Positions 33,643 to 41,706 of a DNA stretch of 41,706 nt are shown one piece after another; position 1 is the stretch's first letter; every line of letters starts with the position of its first letter. The notes under the pieces are model-generated. The model made no database searches. It saw only the letters and a program-made list of their open reading frames with translations, and was not told the origin of the DNA. The DNA is taken from positions 1 through 41,706 of the forward strand of contig JBJKRF010000067.1 in assembly GCA_046704785.1 (NCBI GenBank), in the 5' to 3' direction. The DNA is from JBJKRF01 sp046704785. GTDB taxonomy: Bacteria; Chloroflexota; Anaerolineae; Anaerolineales; Villigracilaceae. Position numbers and translations under genes: made by a program.

Positions 33643-34668
33643 ATGTTGTTGGCCGAATCCGTTTTGCGGGGCGACCGCCTGGCGCTGGCCCGCCTGCTAA
33701 CCGGCGTGGAGAACGATACGCCCGAGGGCCATCAGGCGCTCAACGCGCTTTTTCCTCATACCGGCCAGGCTCACCTGATCGGTGTGACCGGTGCGCCCGG
33801 AACGGGAAAATCGTCGCTCGTCAACCAGTTGGCGCTGCACTATCGCAAATCGGGCCAGCGCGTCGCCATTGTCGCGGTCGACCCGTCCAGCCCGTTCACG
33901 GGCGGTGCTGTGCTTGGCGACCGCGTACGCATGCGCGACTTGGCCGGGGATGCCGATGTGTTCATCCGCTCGATGGCTTCGCGCGGTTCCCTGGGCGGGC
34001 TGGCTGCCACCACGGCCGCTCTAACCCAGGTGTTCGACGCCGCCGGTTTCGACGTGATTTTTATCGAAACGGTCGGCGCCGGGCAGTCGGAAGTGGATGT
34101 GGCCCGTTTGGCGCATACCACGCTCGTCGTCGAAGCGCCCGGCCTGGGAGATGACATCCAGGCTATCAAAGCCGGCATCCTCGAGATTGCAGACGTGCTG
34201 GTAGTCAACAAAGCCGACCGCCCCGGCGTGGACGCCACGGAACGAGCCTTGAAGGCCATGCTCGATTTGGCGCATCCCGTCCAGCGGGTTTTCCGCCACC
34301 ACGGGACGTATCTGCCTGTGGCAGTAGCCGCTGCCGGAACCGGCCCCGAATCGGACTCCCCCGACGCCCCGCTGTGGATTCCGCTCATCCGGCGGACGGT
34401 TGCCACGAACGGCACCGGCGTTCCTGCGCTGGCAGAAGCCGTGCAGCGACACGCCGATTTTCTCCGTCAGACGGGGGATTGGGATCGTCGCGAGCGGGCG
34501 CGGCTGGAGGCGGAGTTCGATATGCTACTGCAAAACACGCTTATCGCACGGTTCCGCTCCGGGGTCGGCGAAAACCGTATCGAAGAGACTCTCGAATCTA
34601 TTCAGAACCGTGAACGGTCGCCGCGCGAAGCGGTTGAGTTGCTCCTGAACGGTGAGAAACATAATTGA
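33643..34668 (+). CDS. meaB: MeaB-type G3E GTPase, chaperone of acyl-CoA mutase
   Basis: The 341-residue GTPase protects and reloads B12-dependent acyl-CoA mutases. Visible motifs are P-loop GAPGTGKS (50-57), AVDPSSPFTGGAVLGDRVRM, IETVGAGQSEVDVA and VVNKADRPG. MASRGSLGGLA is a typical family segment. The C-terminal helices (RARLEAEFDMLLQNTLIAR) match the dimerisation region. It starts at the base after the stop of the B12-subunit gene, the expected partner, so the two are co-translated. An ArgK-like designation in older annotation is the same family. Confidence 0.94.
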   Translation: MLLAESVLRGDRLALARLLTGVENDTPEGHQALNALFPHTGQAHLIGVTGAPGTGKSSLVNQLALHYRKSGQRVAIVAVDPSSPFTGGAVLGDRVRMRDLAGDADVFIRSMASRGSLGGLAATTAALTQVFDAAGFDVIFIETVGAGQSEVDVARLAHTTLVVEAPGLGDDIQAIKAGILEIADVLVVNKADRPGVDATERALKAMLDLAHPVQRVFRHHGTYLPVAVAAAGTGPESDSPDAPLWIPLIRRTVATNGTGVPALAEAVQRHADFLRQTGDWDRRERARLEAEFDMLLQNTLIARFRSGVGENRIEETLESIQNRERSPREAVELLLNGEKHN

Positions 34669-34737
34669 TTGTGAATCCAGTGATGGACATGTGTGATGCG
34701 TTGACGTCCTGGAAGACCAAAAAGACAGGTGATATTT

Positions 34738-35718
34738 ATGGCTCATCATGAAATGAAGATCTACGGGGGGATCAAGCTCTATGCCGGAACGGGATCACCC
34801 GAACTGGCGCAGCGCGTAGCCGAATATATCGGCGAACCACTTTGTGGGCGAGATATTATTCAATTTCCGAACGAAAACCTTTTTGTCAAACTGCATTCCA
34901 GCGTGCGCGGTCAGGATGTTTACGTTATCCAAACTACCTCGGCCCCGGTCCATCGCAATTTAATGGAATTGCTGATTCTGTTGCAAACGCTCAAGCTGGA
35001 TTCGGCGGCGCGCGTTACCGCCGTGATCCCTTACCTGGCGTATGGCCGCTCCGACAAGAAGGACCAGCCGCGCGTTCCGATCACAGCGCGCCTGATAGCC
35101 GATATGATCGAAATCGCAGGCGCCGACCGCTACGTCATTTTCGATCCCCATGCCGGGCAGGTGCAGGGCTTCTTCTCTGTCCCTGGCGATGTGTTGACCG
35201 CCTTTCACATGATTTCTGAGCACCTGAATGAGTTGCGCCCGACAATGCAAGACCCGGTGGTGGTGACCGTCGATCTGGGGTTCGCCAAAAAAGGACGCAA
35301 CATTGCCGCTGAGATCAACGCCCCCATCGCTTTCGTCGAAAAACGTCGTGTGGCAAACGATGCCAAAGCCCAGGCGCTGACCATCATTGGTGATGTCAAA
35401 GACCGCGATGTGGTGCTGGTTGACGATGAGATCGATACCGGCGGTTCCATCAGTCAGGCGGTCAATCTGGTCAAGGAGAAGGGCGCGCGGGATGTCTATG
35501 TGGTATGCGTGCATTCGGTCTTTTCGGCGAACGCCACCGAACGCCTGGCGGCCCTGCCGGTCAAACGCTTTATTACCACCGATACAGTACCAATCCCTCC
35601 TGAAAAGATGACTCTGCTCAAAGACCGGCTGACCATCATCTCTGTTGCTCCGCTGTTAGGCGAAGTCATCATGCGCGCTCACCAGGGCCGCAGCGTGGGC
35701 GAAATGTTCAACGAGTAG
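34738..35718 (+). CDS. prs: Ribose-phosphate pyrophosphokinase
   Basis: The 326-residue enzyme makes PRPP from ribose-5-phosphate and ATP for nucleotide, His and Trp synthesis. The N-terminal half has IKLYAGTGSPELAQRVAEYIG and FPNENLFVKL. The segment AYGRSDKKDQPRVPITARLIADMIE replaces the more usual DRKxxxRxPI form. FDPHAGQVQGFF is the ribose-5-phosphate region and VVLVDDEIDTGGS the PRPP loop. The catalytic KKGRNIAAEIN and EKRR are present. AGGTGAT precedes the ATG at 34738; a GTG at 34729 is a weaker start. mutM follows by five bases. Confidence 0.95.
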   Translation: MAHHEMKIYGGIKLYAGTGSPELAQRVAEYIGEPLCGRDIIQFPNENLFVKLHSSVRGQDVYVIQTTSAPVHRNLMELLILLQTLKLDSAARVTAVIPYLAYGRSDKKDQPRVPITARLIADMIEIAGADRYVIFDPHAGQVQGFFSVPGDVLTAFHMISEHLNELRPTMQDPVVVTVDLGFAKKGRNIAAEINAPIAFVEKRRVANDAKAQALTIIGDVKDRDVVLVDDEIDTGGSISQAVNLVKEKGARDVYVVCVHSVFSANATERLAALPVKRFITTDTVPIPPEKMTLLKDRLTIISVAPLLGEVIMRAHQGRSVGEMFNE

Positions 35719-35723
35719 CGCCT

Positions 35724-36539
35724 GTGCCTGAATTGCCCGAGGTCGAAACGATCGCCCGTCTTTTGCGCCCGGAGTTGACTGGACGCCGGATCATCTCCTC
35801 GCGCGTATTGTGGGCTCGCACACTGGCTTTGCCTTCCCCTGAAAAATTTTCCTCCCAGGTTGCCGAACAGACGATTCTGGGAGTTTCACGCCGGGCGAAA
35901 TATCTTCACCTGCAACTCTCTGCTGCCGAGCTTTTCATTCACCTGCGTATGAGCGGAGACCTGTACCTGCGGGACGATCCGTACCGGCCGGAGAAACACG
36001 ACCGCCTGCTCCTGGGGCTGTCCGATGGCCGCCAACTCGTTTTCAACGACACGCGCAAGTTCGGTCGCGTCTGGCTGACTACGCATCCTGAAGAAGTGCT
36101 GGGCAATCTGGGGCCGGAGCCGTTCGATCCGGCTTTCACTTCGCAGGCGTTATATACGCGTCTGCACGCCCGTCACCGGCAGATCAAGCCACTGCTGCTC
36201 GACCAAACCTTCCTGGCCGGCCTTGGCAATATCTATACAGACGAAGCGTTACATTTGTCGGGTGTGCATCCTTTGCGACTTTCGGATACAATATCTGTAC
36301 AGGAAGCGGAAAAGCTTTTCCAGGCCATCCGCACCGTCCTGCAGACCGGGATTGACCATAACGGCGCCAGCATCGATTGGGTCTATCGGGGCGGAAATTT
36401 CCAGAATTATTTCCGGGTATATGATCGCGCAGGCCAACCCTGCCCCGTTTGTGGCAGCATCATCGAGCGGATCGTGGTTGGTCAACGAGGAACCCACTTT
36501 TGTCCGACTTGTCAGGTGAGAGAATATGATCAATATTAG
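35724..36539 (+). CDS. mutM: Formamidopyrimidine-DNA glycosylase
   Basis: The 271-residue bifunctional glycosylase/AP lyase removes oxidised purines such as 8-oxoguanine. After removal of the initiator Met, the N-terminus is PELPEVETIARLL with catalytic Pro and Glu. SRRAKYLHL holds the conserved Lys, HLRMSGDLYL, GLGNIYTDEALHLSGVHP and a C-terminal zinc finger CPVCG ... CPTC follow. Translation starts at GTG. The stop overlaps the next gene by 14 bases. It follows prs closely and probably shares its transcript. Confidence 0.96.
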   Translation: MPELPEVETIARLLRPELTGRRIISSRVLWARTLALPSPEKFSSQVAEQTILGVSRRAKYLHLQLSAAELFIHLRMSGDLYLRDDPYRPEKHDRLLLGLSDGRQLVFNDTRKFGRVWLTTHPEEVLGNLGPEPFDPAFTSQALYTRLHARHRQIKPLLLDQTFLAGLGNIYTDEALHLSGVHPLRLSDTISVQEAEKLFQAIRTVLQTGIDHNGASIDWVYRGGNFQNYFRVYDRAGQPCPVCGSIIERIVVGQRGTHFCPTCQVREYDQY

Positions 36540-37284
36540 TCCCAGTGTGGCAGGTATCATCCTCATGATCGCTGCGGTCTTGGGCTACGTCTTTGGTCTG
36601 ATCGGCGCACGCCTTGCCGCCGCGGCGGATAAAAAGGAGCAGGATCAGCTTCCCCCCAAGGCAGATAACCCGGACGGGCAGGAGACCGGGATCCCAAAGC
36701 CCAAAGAGCCGGCGCCTATCTTGCGCGTCAGAGCCGGTGACAATGGGAAATGGGCACTCGATCTGGATGGTTTTCCGACTCAGCCGGAGACGATCACCCC
36801 CGACCAGCGGCAGCGGTTGATCAACATCATCGTGCAGATTCGCCCGTGGATCGACGGAAAAACGGCTGCCGTGTCTCCTCAGCCTCCCGCTGCTGCCCCC
36901 GCGCCTCAGGTTGTCCCGCAGCAAAGTACCGCGGTGCCTACTCCGCCACCGACGAATGGGAAGCCCGCCCGGGCGACCACACCAACACCCACAGGACCGC
37001 CGCGCATCAATCCCCTGGTTGGCTTTCGTAGTTTGCTTGCGTCTGAGTTGGGCGGCAAACAAGAAGAGAAACCCCCCAGCATTGTTTCGATGATCGATTC
37101 CGTCTTGCAAACGAAACTGGCCGGAACGCCGCTGGAAGACAAGTTAATTAAATTGGAGGAAGGCCCGCAGGGCGAGGTGATCGTTGTGGTGGGCAGCCAG
37201 CGTTACGATGGCATTGAGTCTGTCACTGACCCGGAGATTAAGGCAGTCATTAAATCGGCCATCGACGAATGGCAGTCGCAGTAG
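36526..37284 (+). CDS. Membrane-anchored protein with Pro-rich linker
   Basis: The 252-residue protein has one N-terminal span (VAGIILMIAAVLGYVFGLIG), a lysine/glutamate-rich segment, then a small domain around ILRVRAGDNGKWALDLDGFP and TPDQRQRLINIIVQIRPWIDG. A Pro/Ala/Thr linker (~115-160) leads to a helical C-terminal domain (~175-252) ending IKAVIKSAIDEWQS. The segment GEVIVVVGSQRYDGIESVTDPEIKAVI resembles a small alpha/beta module of unknown function. It overlaps mutM by 14 bases and is followed by a strong terminator, so it is the last gene of the B12-subunit/prs/mutM unit. Confidence 0.7.
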   Translation: MINISPSVAGIILMIAAVLGYVFGLIGARLAAAADKKEQDQLPPKADNPDGQETGIPKPKEPAPILRVRAGDNGKWALDLDGFPTQPETITPDQRQRLINIIVQIRPWIDGKTAAVSPQPPAAAPAPQVVPQQSTAVPTPPPTNGKPARATTPTPTGPPRINPLVGFRSLLASELGGKQEEKPPSIVSMIDSVLQTKLAGTPLEDKLIKLEEGPQGEVIVVVGSQRYDGIESVTDPEIKAVIKSAIDEWQSQ

Positions 37285-37335
37285 TGCGGTCGGAATTGCG
37301 CATCGCCTCTAAATAGAGACCGAAAAAGAAGAGTT

Positions 37336-37379
37336 GATTGCACGCCACAGGAAAGACAGCGCTGGCGTGCAATCTTTTT
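37336..37379 (+). terminator. Rho-independent terminator
   Basis: A 12-pair stem (37336-37347 with 37363-37374) is followed directly by TTTTT at 37375-37379. It ends the run of plus-strand genes beginning at 33235 or 34738. Confidence 0.92.
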
Positions 37380-37470
37380 AAGCTGTTTGCCCGGTGTAGC
37401 ATGCAAGCGCTGTAGCGCAGAACTTGTTTGAAGACAGAAAATGTAGCTTTTCTTTGCGCCTCATTTTCTG

Positions 37471-37476
37471 TACAAT
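37471..37476 (+). promoter_or_regulatory. Candidate -10 of the lipase-like gene
   Basis: TACAAT lies 36 bases before the ATG at 37513, with AGGAGG at 37503-37508 as a strong ribosome site. The -35 region is weak (TTTTCT). Confidence 0.45.
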
Positions 37477-37512
37477 ACTTTTTGTAACACGCTGGTTCAC
37501 GCAGGAGGCGCG

Positions 37513-39399
37513 ATGCAAAGACTCATCGTTTTTATGGCGCTGTGCATGTTCCTGGCGGTTGGAGCCATGCCCGCGCAGGTGCAAGGGGGCGTCGCCCTGA
37601 TCCGTATGCTCGACCACAATAATGTGGAGACGACAACCATTGTCGACGGGAATACCGTCCGACTCAGTCTCCGGTTATCTGCCGGTGTCAAAACGGCGGC
37701 GCAGGCGGCTTTCTTCCTCGACGGGGTTGATCAGGCTGTGACGGGTTGTGCGCTATCGGCGGGGGCCGCCTCCTGCACCAGTACTCCGATTCCGACCTTG
37801 GGCTGGTATTGGGATGTCGGCGGCGTACAGCGCCCGCAGCGGACTCTGCGCGTCAAAATTGATAACGAAGATATTGCCGGCACGCTGCAAGTCGAAGTGC
37901 GTCCGCGACCGGTGGTGATGGTGCATGGCTTTATTTCCAATTGGGAAACCTGGAGCGCCTACCTCGGCGATACGGGCTATTTGGCCTCCATTGGGTTGCA
38001 GGGCTTCGCTGTTGGGGACGGACAGGTGCCCGGCGTTCTCAATACGGGCAGCGTGGAGTCGCCTGCCAATCACACCAACTCGATTGCACAGAACGCCGAA
38101 ATCCTGGGAACGTACATTGCCGGCGTACAACAAAAGACCGGTGCAGAAAAAGTGGATTTGGTTGTGCACAGCATGGGTGGCATGATCTCGCGCTATTACG
38201 TGGATCGCGTAATGCAGGACAACAATGTGGCGCAAGTCATCTTTTTGGGCACGCCCATGTCGGGGTCGGCATGCGTCTATCCGGTGACGGCCCTGGGGCT
38301 GGCGATGCCGGCTTCCCTGGAAATCCAGCCGAGTTATATGGTGAATATCTTCAACCAACAGATCACCCACCGTCATGGGATTCCATTCTACATGGTGGCC
38401 GGAACATTCCTGACCGACCAACTCGCCTCGCCGTGCGCCACGGCTCCTTCGGATATGGTGGTGGCCTTCGATAGCGCCACATCCATTCCCTTGGACGGTG
38501 TCCAACGCGTGCCCTTGATTCATAGCGACTTAACGAGCAGCCCGGACGTATTCGACAAAGGCGTGCGACCGAAACTTCAATCCCCGCCCGGTTCTTTCGC
38601 CCCGCGTCCTGACCCTGCCGTTCCGGCGGCGAGTTACCAACCCGAACAATTTACCCGCGCCTATACCGGGCATATCGACCCCGGCCATGCGGCGCAGGTT
38701 ACTGTCAACATCGATCCCAACGTCCGCCTGGCGAATTTCAGCCTGTATGATTCGTCGCATTCGTTGGATATCGAGGTGCGAGGGGCCAGCGGGAAGGTCA
38801 TTCAACTGGATGCCCAGACGAACGGCCTGTTGAAAGTCGGCGACCCGCAGGTCTTGTTTTATCTTGGCTATGGCTTTGCACAACCGAAACCGGGGGCTTG
38901 GGTGGTCACTTTGAAAGCCACCGCCCAGACTCCCCCGCAGGGCGCAGACTACGCGCTCGATGCGCGCTTCCTGGGCGGCGCGAGCCTGGATGCAAGTACC
39001 AGTGCCACCGTCCCGGCGTTGGGGCAAGCTGTGATGGTCAACGCCCATTTGCAGGAAAACGGTAGCGCGCTACAGGTCGAGTCTGCCACGGCGCTGGTGC
39101 GCAGGCCAGACGGGACGAGCGAAAGCGTCGTTCTTTCCGCCAATGGTGACGGATACACAGCGACGTATAGGCCCAAGCAGGTCGGTTTGTACAGCCTGCA
39201 AGTCTCCGTTGCAGGCCAGACCGCCGCCGGCGTCCAGGTGGATCGCGCGGCGTATCTTACGTTTGAAGTTCAGCCGCCTGCACAGGCCGGCCTGCCCTTG
39301 GCCTTGATCGTTGTGGTTGCCGGAATAGCCCTGGCGTTGGTGCTGCTTGGGCTGGTATTGCTCAGTTGGCTGGTGTGGCGGCGGCGAAAGGTGGCTTGA
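37513..39399 (+). CDS. Secreted, C-terminally anchored lipase-like alpha/beta hydrolase
   Basis: The 628-residue protein has an N-terminal signal peptide (~1-25, MQRLIVFMALCMFLAVGA) and an Ig-like beta domain (~26-130). The hydrolase domain carries VVMVHGF (H138, oxyanion region) and the nucleophile elbow VVHSMGG with S220, as in PGAP1-like and Pseudomonas-type lipases. The Asp and His of the triad are not pinned down. About 250 residues of beta-rich domains follow, then a C-terminal span (PLALIVVVAGIALALVLLGL) and a basic tail RRRKVA, so the enzyme probably faces outward, tethered to the membrane. Substrate unknown (lipid ester or polymer). The terminator immediately after it carries the group II intron. 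Confidence 0.85.
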   Translation: MQRLIVFMALCMFLAVGAMPAQVQGGVALIRMLDHNNVETTTIVDGNTVRLSLRLSAGVKTAAQAAFFLDGVDQAVTGCALSAGAASCTSTPIPTLGWYWDVGGVQRPQRTLRVKIDNEDIAGTLQVEVRPRPVVMVHGFISNWETWSAYLGDTGYLASIGLQGFAVGDGQVPGVLNTGSVESPANHTNSIAQNAEILGTYIAGVQQKTGAEKVDLVVHSMGGMISRYYVDRVMQDNNVAQVIFLGTPMSGSACVYPVTALGLAMPASLEIQPSYMVNIFNQQITHRHGIPFYMVAGTFLTDQLASPCATAPSDMVVAFDSATSIPLDGVQRVPLIHSDLTSSPDVFDKGVRPKLQSPPGSFAPRPDPAVPAASYQPEQFTRAYTGHIDPGHAAQVTVNIDPNVRLANFSLYDSSHSLDIEVRGASGKVIQLDAQTNGLLKVGDPQVLFYLGYGFAQPKPGAWVVTLKATAQTPPQGADYALDARFLGGASLDASTSATVPALGQAVMVNAHLQENGSALQVESATALVRRPDGTSESVVLSANGDGYTATYRPKQVGLYSLQVSVAGQTAAGVQVDRAAYLTFEVQPPAQAGLPLALIVVVAGIALALVLLGLVLLSWLVWRRRKVA

Positions 39400-39425
39400 A
39401 CGGATTTGCGCGATTGGGGGATTTA

Positions 39426-39459
39426 AATGACAAACGGGTGAACCAACCCGTTTGTCATT
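39426..39459 (+). terminator. Terminator hairpin used as group IIC intron target
   Basis: A perfect 14-pair stem (39426-39439 with 39446-39459) has a six-base loop, 26 bases after the stop of the lipase-like gene. No T-run follows; the four bases CGAT precede the intron start. Group IIC introns characteristically insert a few bases downstream of such hairpins. Confidence 0.85.
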
Positions 39460-39849
39460 CGATGTGCGCCCAGCATGGGCGTTGACTAGAGGGTGAAAGA
39501 CCCTTATGGAGGTTGATTGCACCAACCATTAGCGGAAGGCAAGGGCGTTGTCGCGAGGCAAGGTCTGGAGGAAGCCGGAAGCAAATCTGCGGTTTGAGGA
39601 ACACGAAGCGCGTAGGAGGCTATCCAAGCCGGGCGAGTTGGCAACAAGCAACGAAGCCCAAAGCAATCAAGGACTTGGGGAGTAAACGCGACAAACGCGC
39701 AGGGAAAGTCAACATTCTTACCTGGGGAGACCTGCCATTAGACCAGAAAACTGGGAACCCTGATTGAGAAATCAGGCTGGATTGGCAGGGGTCAGCCGAA
39801 GCCATAGTACCGAGGTTTTTTTTTTCGGGAAGGGCTGAACAATGAGAGG

Positions 39850-41286
39850 ATGAGTACAGTGAGCAGTTTGTGGAACGAACAAAGAAGGCAGAAACCCTCG
39901 GATAGAGAGACTGGTGAAGTAACGCAACAGGTGAAACCTGTGGGCGAAGTTCAGAGCGCCGAGCCGTTCCCAGCACGAGACAATGGAAAATCCGACGAAA
40001 GCGACGGGTTGAGCCTGTCGAAACTGGTGTGGGAGGCCGTGTTCGCAAGAGAGAACATGCAAACCGCACTAAAGCGAGTAGAGAGCAACAAAGGAGCGGC
40101 AGGGATAGACGGCATGAAAGTGACGGACTTACGCGGCTACCTGAAAGCGCACTGGTTGGAAGTGCGAGAGGCTCTCGAAAGTGGGAAGTATCAGCCAAGC
40201 CCCGTGAGGCGGGTAGAAATACCGAAGCCGGATGGTGGGGTGAGGCAGTTGGGCATCCCGACGGTGCTAGACCGGCTGATCCAACAAGCCATTGCACAAG
40301 TGCTGACGCCGATGTTTGAAGAGGGTTTTTCAGCACACAGTTACGGGTTTCGACCCGGACGGAGCGCGCAACAAGCCGTGCAGCAATCCCAGGAATACAT
40401 TCGAGAAGGGTACGAATGGGTCGTGGATATTGACTTGGAAAAGTTCTTTGACCGGGTCAACCATGACATGCTTATGGCAAGGGTGGCGCGGGTGGTGAAA
40501 GACAAACGCGTGCTGAAACTGATCCGAGCCTATCTGGAAAGTGGCGTGATGATAAACGGAGTAGTGATGGAGACAGAAGAAGGCACGCCGCAAGGTGGGC
40601 CGTTATCGCCATTGCTCTCGAACATCATGCTGACGGACTTGGATAAGGAGTTGGAGAAGCGCGGGCATAAGTTTGTGCGCTATGCGGATGACTGCAATAT
40701 CTACGTGAGAACGCAGCGAGCCGGAGAACGGGTGCTGGGAAGTGTGAAGCAGTATCTGGAGAAGAAGTTGAAGTTGAAAGTGAACCCGAAGAAGAGCAAG
40801 GTTGAACGTGCGACCCGGGCGAAATTTCTAGGGTTCAGTTTCTGGAAGCAGAAGGGCGAAGTATATATCCGATTAGCGAACCGCACGAAGGAGCGCTTTG
40901 TGGAGAAGATACGTGCCCTCACGCGGCGGACACGCTCAGGGAAGATGGAAGACATCGTGGGCGAAATCAATCGCTATACACACGGCTGGATAGGCTATTT
41001 TCGATTGGCAACCACGCCAAGTGTGTATCAGGAACTGGACGAATGGATGAGACGGAGACTGAGACAGATACAGTGGAAACGCTGGAAACATGGGACAACG
41101 CGCTATCGGGAATTGGTGAGACTTGGGGTGTCGAAAGAACGAGCGGCACTCGGAGCAGTTGGCACAAGTCCCTGGCGTATGTCCCATAGTCCCATAATAC
41201 ATGAAGCCCTGAACAACGCCTTTTGGCGAAGCACAGGGCTTGAAAGTATTACCGAACGATACAACCAATTACGTTATTCTCATTGA
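39850..41286 (+). CDS. ltrA: Group IIC intron reverse transcriptase/maturase
   Basis: The 478-residue protein carries reverse transcriptase blocks in order: QTALKRVESNKGAAGIDG, VRRVEIPKPDGGVRQLGIPT, SYGFRPGRSAQQAV, VVDIDLEKFFDRVNHD, EGTPQGGPLSPLLSNI, RYADDCNIYV (catalytic YADD at 278-281) and KVNPKKSKV. A thumb/maturase X domain and the tail LESITERYNQLRYSH follow, close to Geobacillus GsI-IIC. No HNH endonuclease domain is present, typical of class C. The ~60-residue N-terminal extension before WEAVFARENM is longer than in GsI-IIC. It promotes splicing and reverse transcription of the host intron. Two bases upstream is GAGAGG, a modest ribosome site. Confidence 0.94.
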   Translation: MSTVSSLWNEQRRQKPSDRETGEVTQQVKPVGEVQSAEPFPARDNGKSDESDGLSLSKLVWEAVFARENMQTALKRVESNKGAAGIDGMKVTDLRGYLKAHWLEVREALESGKYQPSPVRRVEIPKPDGGVRQLGIPTVLDRLIQQAIAQVLTPMFEEGFSAHSYGFRPGRSAQQAVQQSQEYIREGYEWVVDIDLEKFFDRVNHDMLMARVARVVKDKRVLKLIRAYLESGVMINGVVMETEEGTPQGGPLSPLLSNIMLTDLDKELEKRGHKFVRYADDCNIYVRTQRAGERVLGSVKQYLEKKLKLKVNPKKSKVERATRAKFLGFSFWKQKGEVYIRLANRTKERFVEKIRALTRRTRSGKMEDIVGEINRYTHGWIGYFRLATTPSVYQELDEWMRRRLRQIQWKRWKHGTTRYRELVRLGVSKERAALGAVGTSPWRMSHSPIIHEALNNAFWRSTGLESITERYNQLRYSH

Positions 41287-41355
41287 ACCGCCGGATGCGG
41301 ACCCGCATGTCCGGTGGTGTGAGAGGGAGCGGTTAGCCGCCGCTCCCTACTCGAT
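41285..41355 (+). ncRNA. Group II intron domains V and VI
   Basis: Domain V begins GAACCGCC, overlapping the stop codon of the maturase, with stem 41287-41294 against 41311-41318, a bulge at 41309-41310 and distal stem 41295-41299 against 41304-41308. Domain VI pairs 41324-41332 with 41340-41348 and 41321-41323 with 41350-41352, leaving A41349 bulged as the predicted branch point seven bases from the 3' end. Confidence 0.88.
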
Positions 41356-41706
41356 AAAAAGGTGCATTGCTTCGTATTCTGAAACAGCCACACAGTAGCC
41401 ATGAACGTCTATCGGTTTTGTCTCCCGGCGAGTGGCAAGAAAACAGACAAATCAAAGATGAAACTGCAAGAGTGTTGCGGGAGTATCGCAGGAGTCGGGC
41501 AAGGACTTTTCGTCTCTAAATAAATAGACTATACAACTCTGTCTGCCTCAGCAATTATTTCTTAAGCCACTTTGAAGTTACTTTACTTTCCGCTAACTGG
41601 TGTTTGACAAATTGGGAATACTGTGTATGCGTGAAAAACAGTCTTTTTGACAACTATTTAGAACTTTTCGTGCAGATTTTTGTTTTCTTCAAAGGCAGAA
41701 TGAACA
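41356..41706. other. AT-rich 3' flank of the intron, possible start of a gene at the window edge
   Basis: This 351-base stretch has no complete gene. A 40-codon frame from 41401 (MNVYRFCLPASGKK...) is not convincing. TTGACA boxes occur at 41604-41609 and 41647-41652; the first has TATGCG 16 bases after it. An ATG at 41700 follows AAAGGCAG and could begin a gene running off the window, but only seven bases of it are seen. Confidence 0.35.

Larger units (their letters stand above)
39464..41355 (+). mobile_element. Complete group IIC intron
   Basis: The 5' end reads GTGCGCCCAG, fitting the group II start consensus, and the 3' end reads CTACTCGAT, an AY end. The element is 1892 bases. The ribozyme is split by the reading frame at 39850-41286, placed in domain IV. 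Domain V at 41287-41318 has the 2-base bulge and CGC catalytic triad (41289-41291) of class C introns, and domain VI has a bulged A at 41349. Insertion immediately after a terminator hairpin matches class C targeting. Boundaries are read from motifs and should be within a base or two. All parts look intact, so it may be mobile. Confidence 0.92.

Noticed and set aside
37753..38523. A 256-codon minus-strand frame opposite the lipase-like gene
   Set aside because: His/Arg-rich antisense shadow overlapping signal-bearing coding sequence.
39816..39825. Run of ten T residues within the intron
   Set aside because: Lacks a clear stem directly before it and lies just upstream of the intact maturase in domain IV; not called as a terminator.
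39620..40336. A 238-codon minus-strand frame across the intron and maturase start
   Set aside because: Leu/Ser-rich antisense of ribozyme and maturase sequence; no support.
41401..41523. A 40-codon frame after the intron
   Set aside because: Short, no ribosome site, no family resemblance.
1..41706. CRISPR arrays, tRNA or rRNA genes
   Set aside because: No evenly spaced direct repeats and no cloverleaf or rRNA-like segments were noticed when reading both strands.

Overview
The window looks like a chromosomal segment of a Chloroflexota bacterium, most likely class Anaerolineae. This is inferred from gene content: MutL-like and DUF6754-like membrane clusters, multi-GAF histidine kinases, TPR proteins, Thr/Pro-linker surface proteins ending in an LAKTG-membrane-Arg tail, and moderate GC. 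No rRNA or tRNA gene was found, so placement rests on protein family resemblance alone.

Layout. 1-716: left-end remnant of an IS110-type insertion sequence with a truncated DEDD transposase and a long upstream non-coding stretch. 745-9000 (minus): a lipoprotein, a TPR protein, DNA polymerase I, and a three-domain protein (receiver, roadblock-like, and a catalytically dead IS200/Y1 transposase-like domain). 9289-12298: a metallo-beta-lactamase-fold hydrolase facing plsY, an M67/JAMM peptidase and a membrane protein. 12452-20606 (plus): a probable operon of a membrane protein, gyrB, a 1347-residue membrane histidine kinase with four GAF domains, and a FIST sensor protein. 20707-24269 (plus): a HAD protein with an Asn-substituted catalytic motif, a DUF389/SH3-like membrane protein and a phosphohexomutase. 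24436-33011 (minus): an LAKTG-tailed surface protein, then a tight seven-gene membrane cluster (82-aa protein, DUF6754-like protein, 6-TM protein, zinc-ribbon/PDWL-repeat scaffold, second 6-TM protein, MutL-like ASKHA protein, barrel-sandwich protein). 33235-37284 (plus, divergent): the B12-binding subunit of an acyl-CoA mutase, MeaB, PRPP synthetase, MutM and a membrane-anchored protein. 37513-39399: a secreted, membrane-anchored lipase-like hydrolase. 39464-41355: a complete group IIC intron inserted just after the lipase terminator hairpin. 41356-41706: AT-rich, no complete gene.

How it fits together. Housekeeping genes (polA, plsY, gyrB, prs, mutM) are interleaved with poorly described signalling and membrane genes. 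The best candidate for an undescribed system is the 25143-33011 cluster. Its genes overlap or nearly touch, it combines several membrane proteins with an actin-fold MutL-family protein and a scaffold carrying eleven PDWL-type motifs, and it lies divergent to a B12 mutase subunit and its GTPase chaperone. The second is the receiver/roadblock/dead-transposase fusion. The third is the histidine kinase-FIST pair behind gyrB. All functional links beyond family assignment are inference from sequence and gene order.
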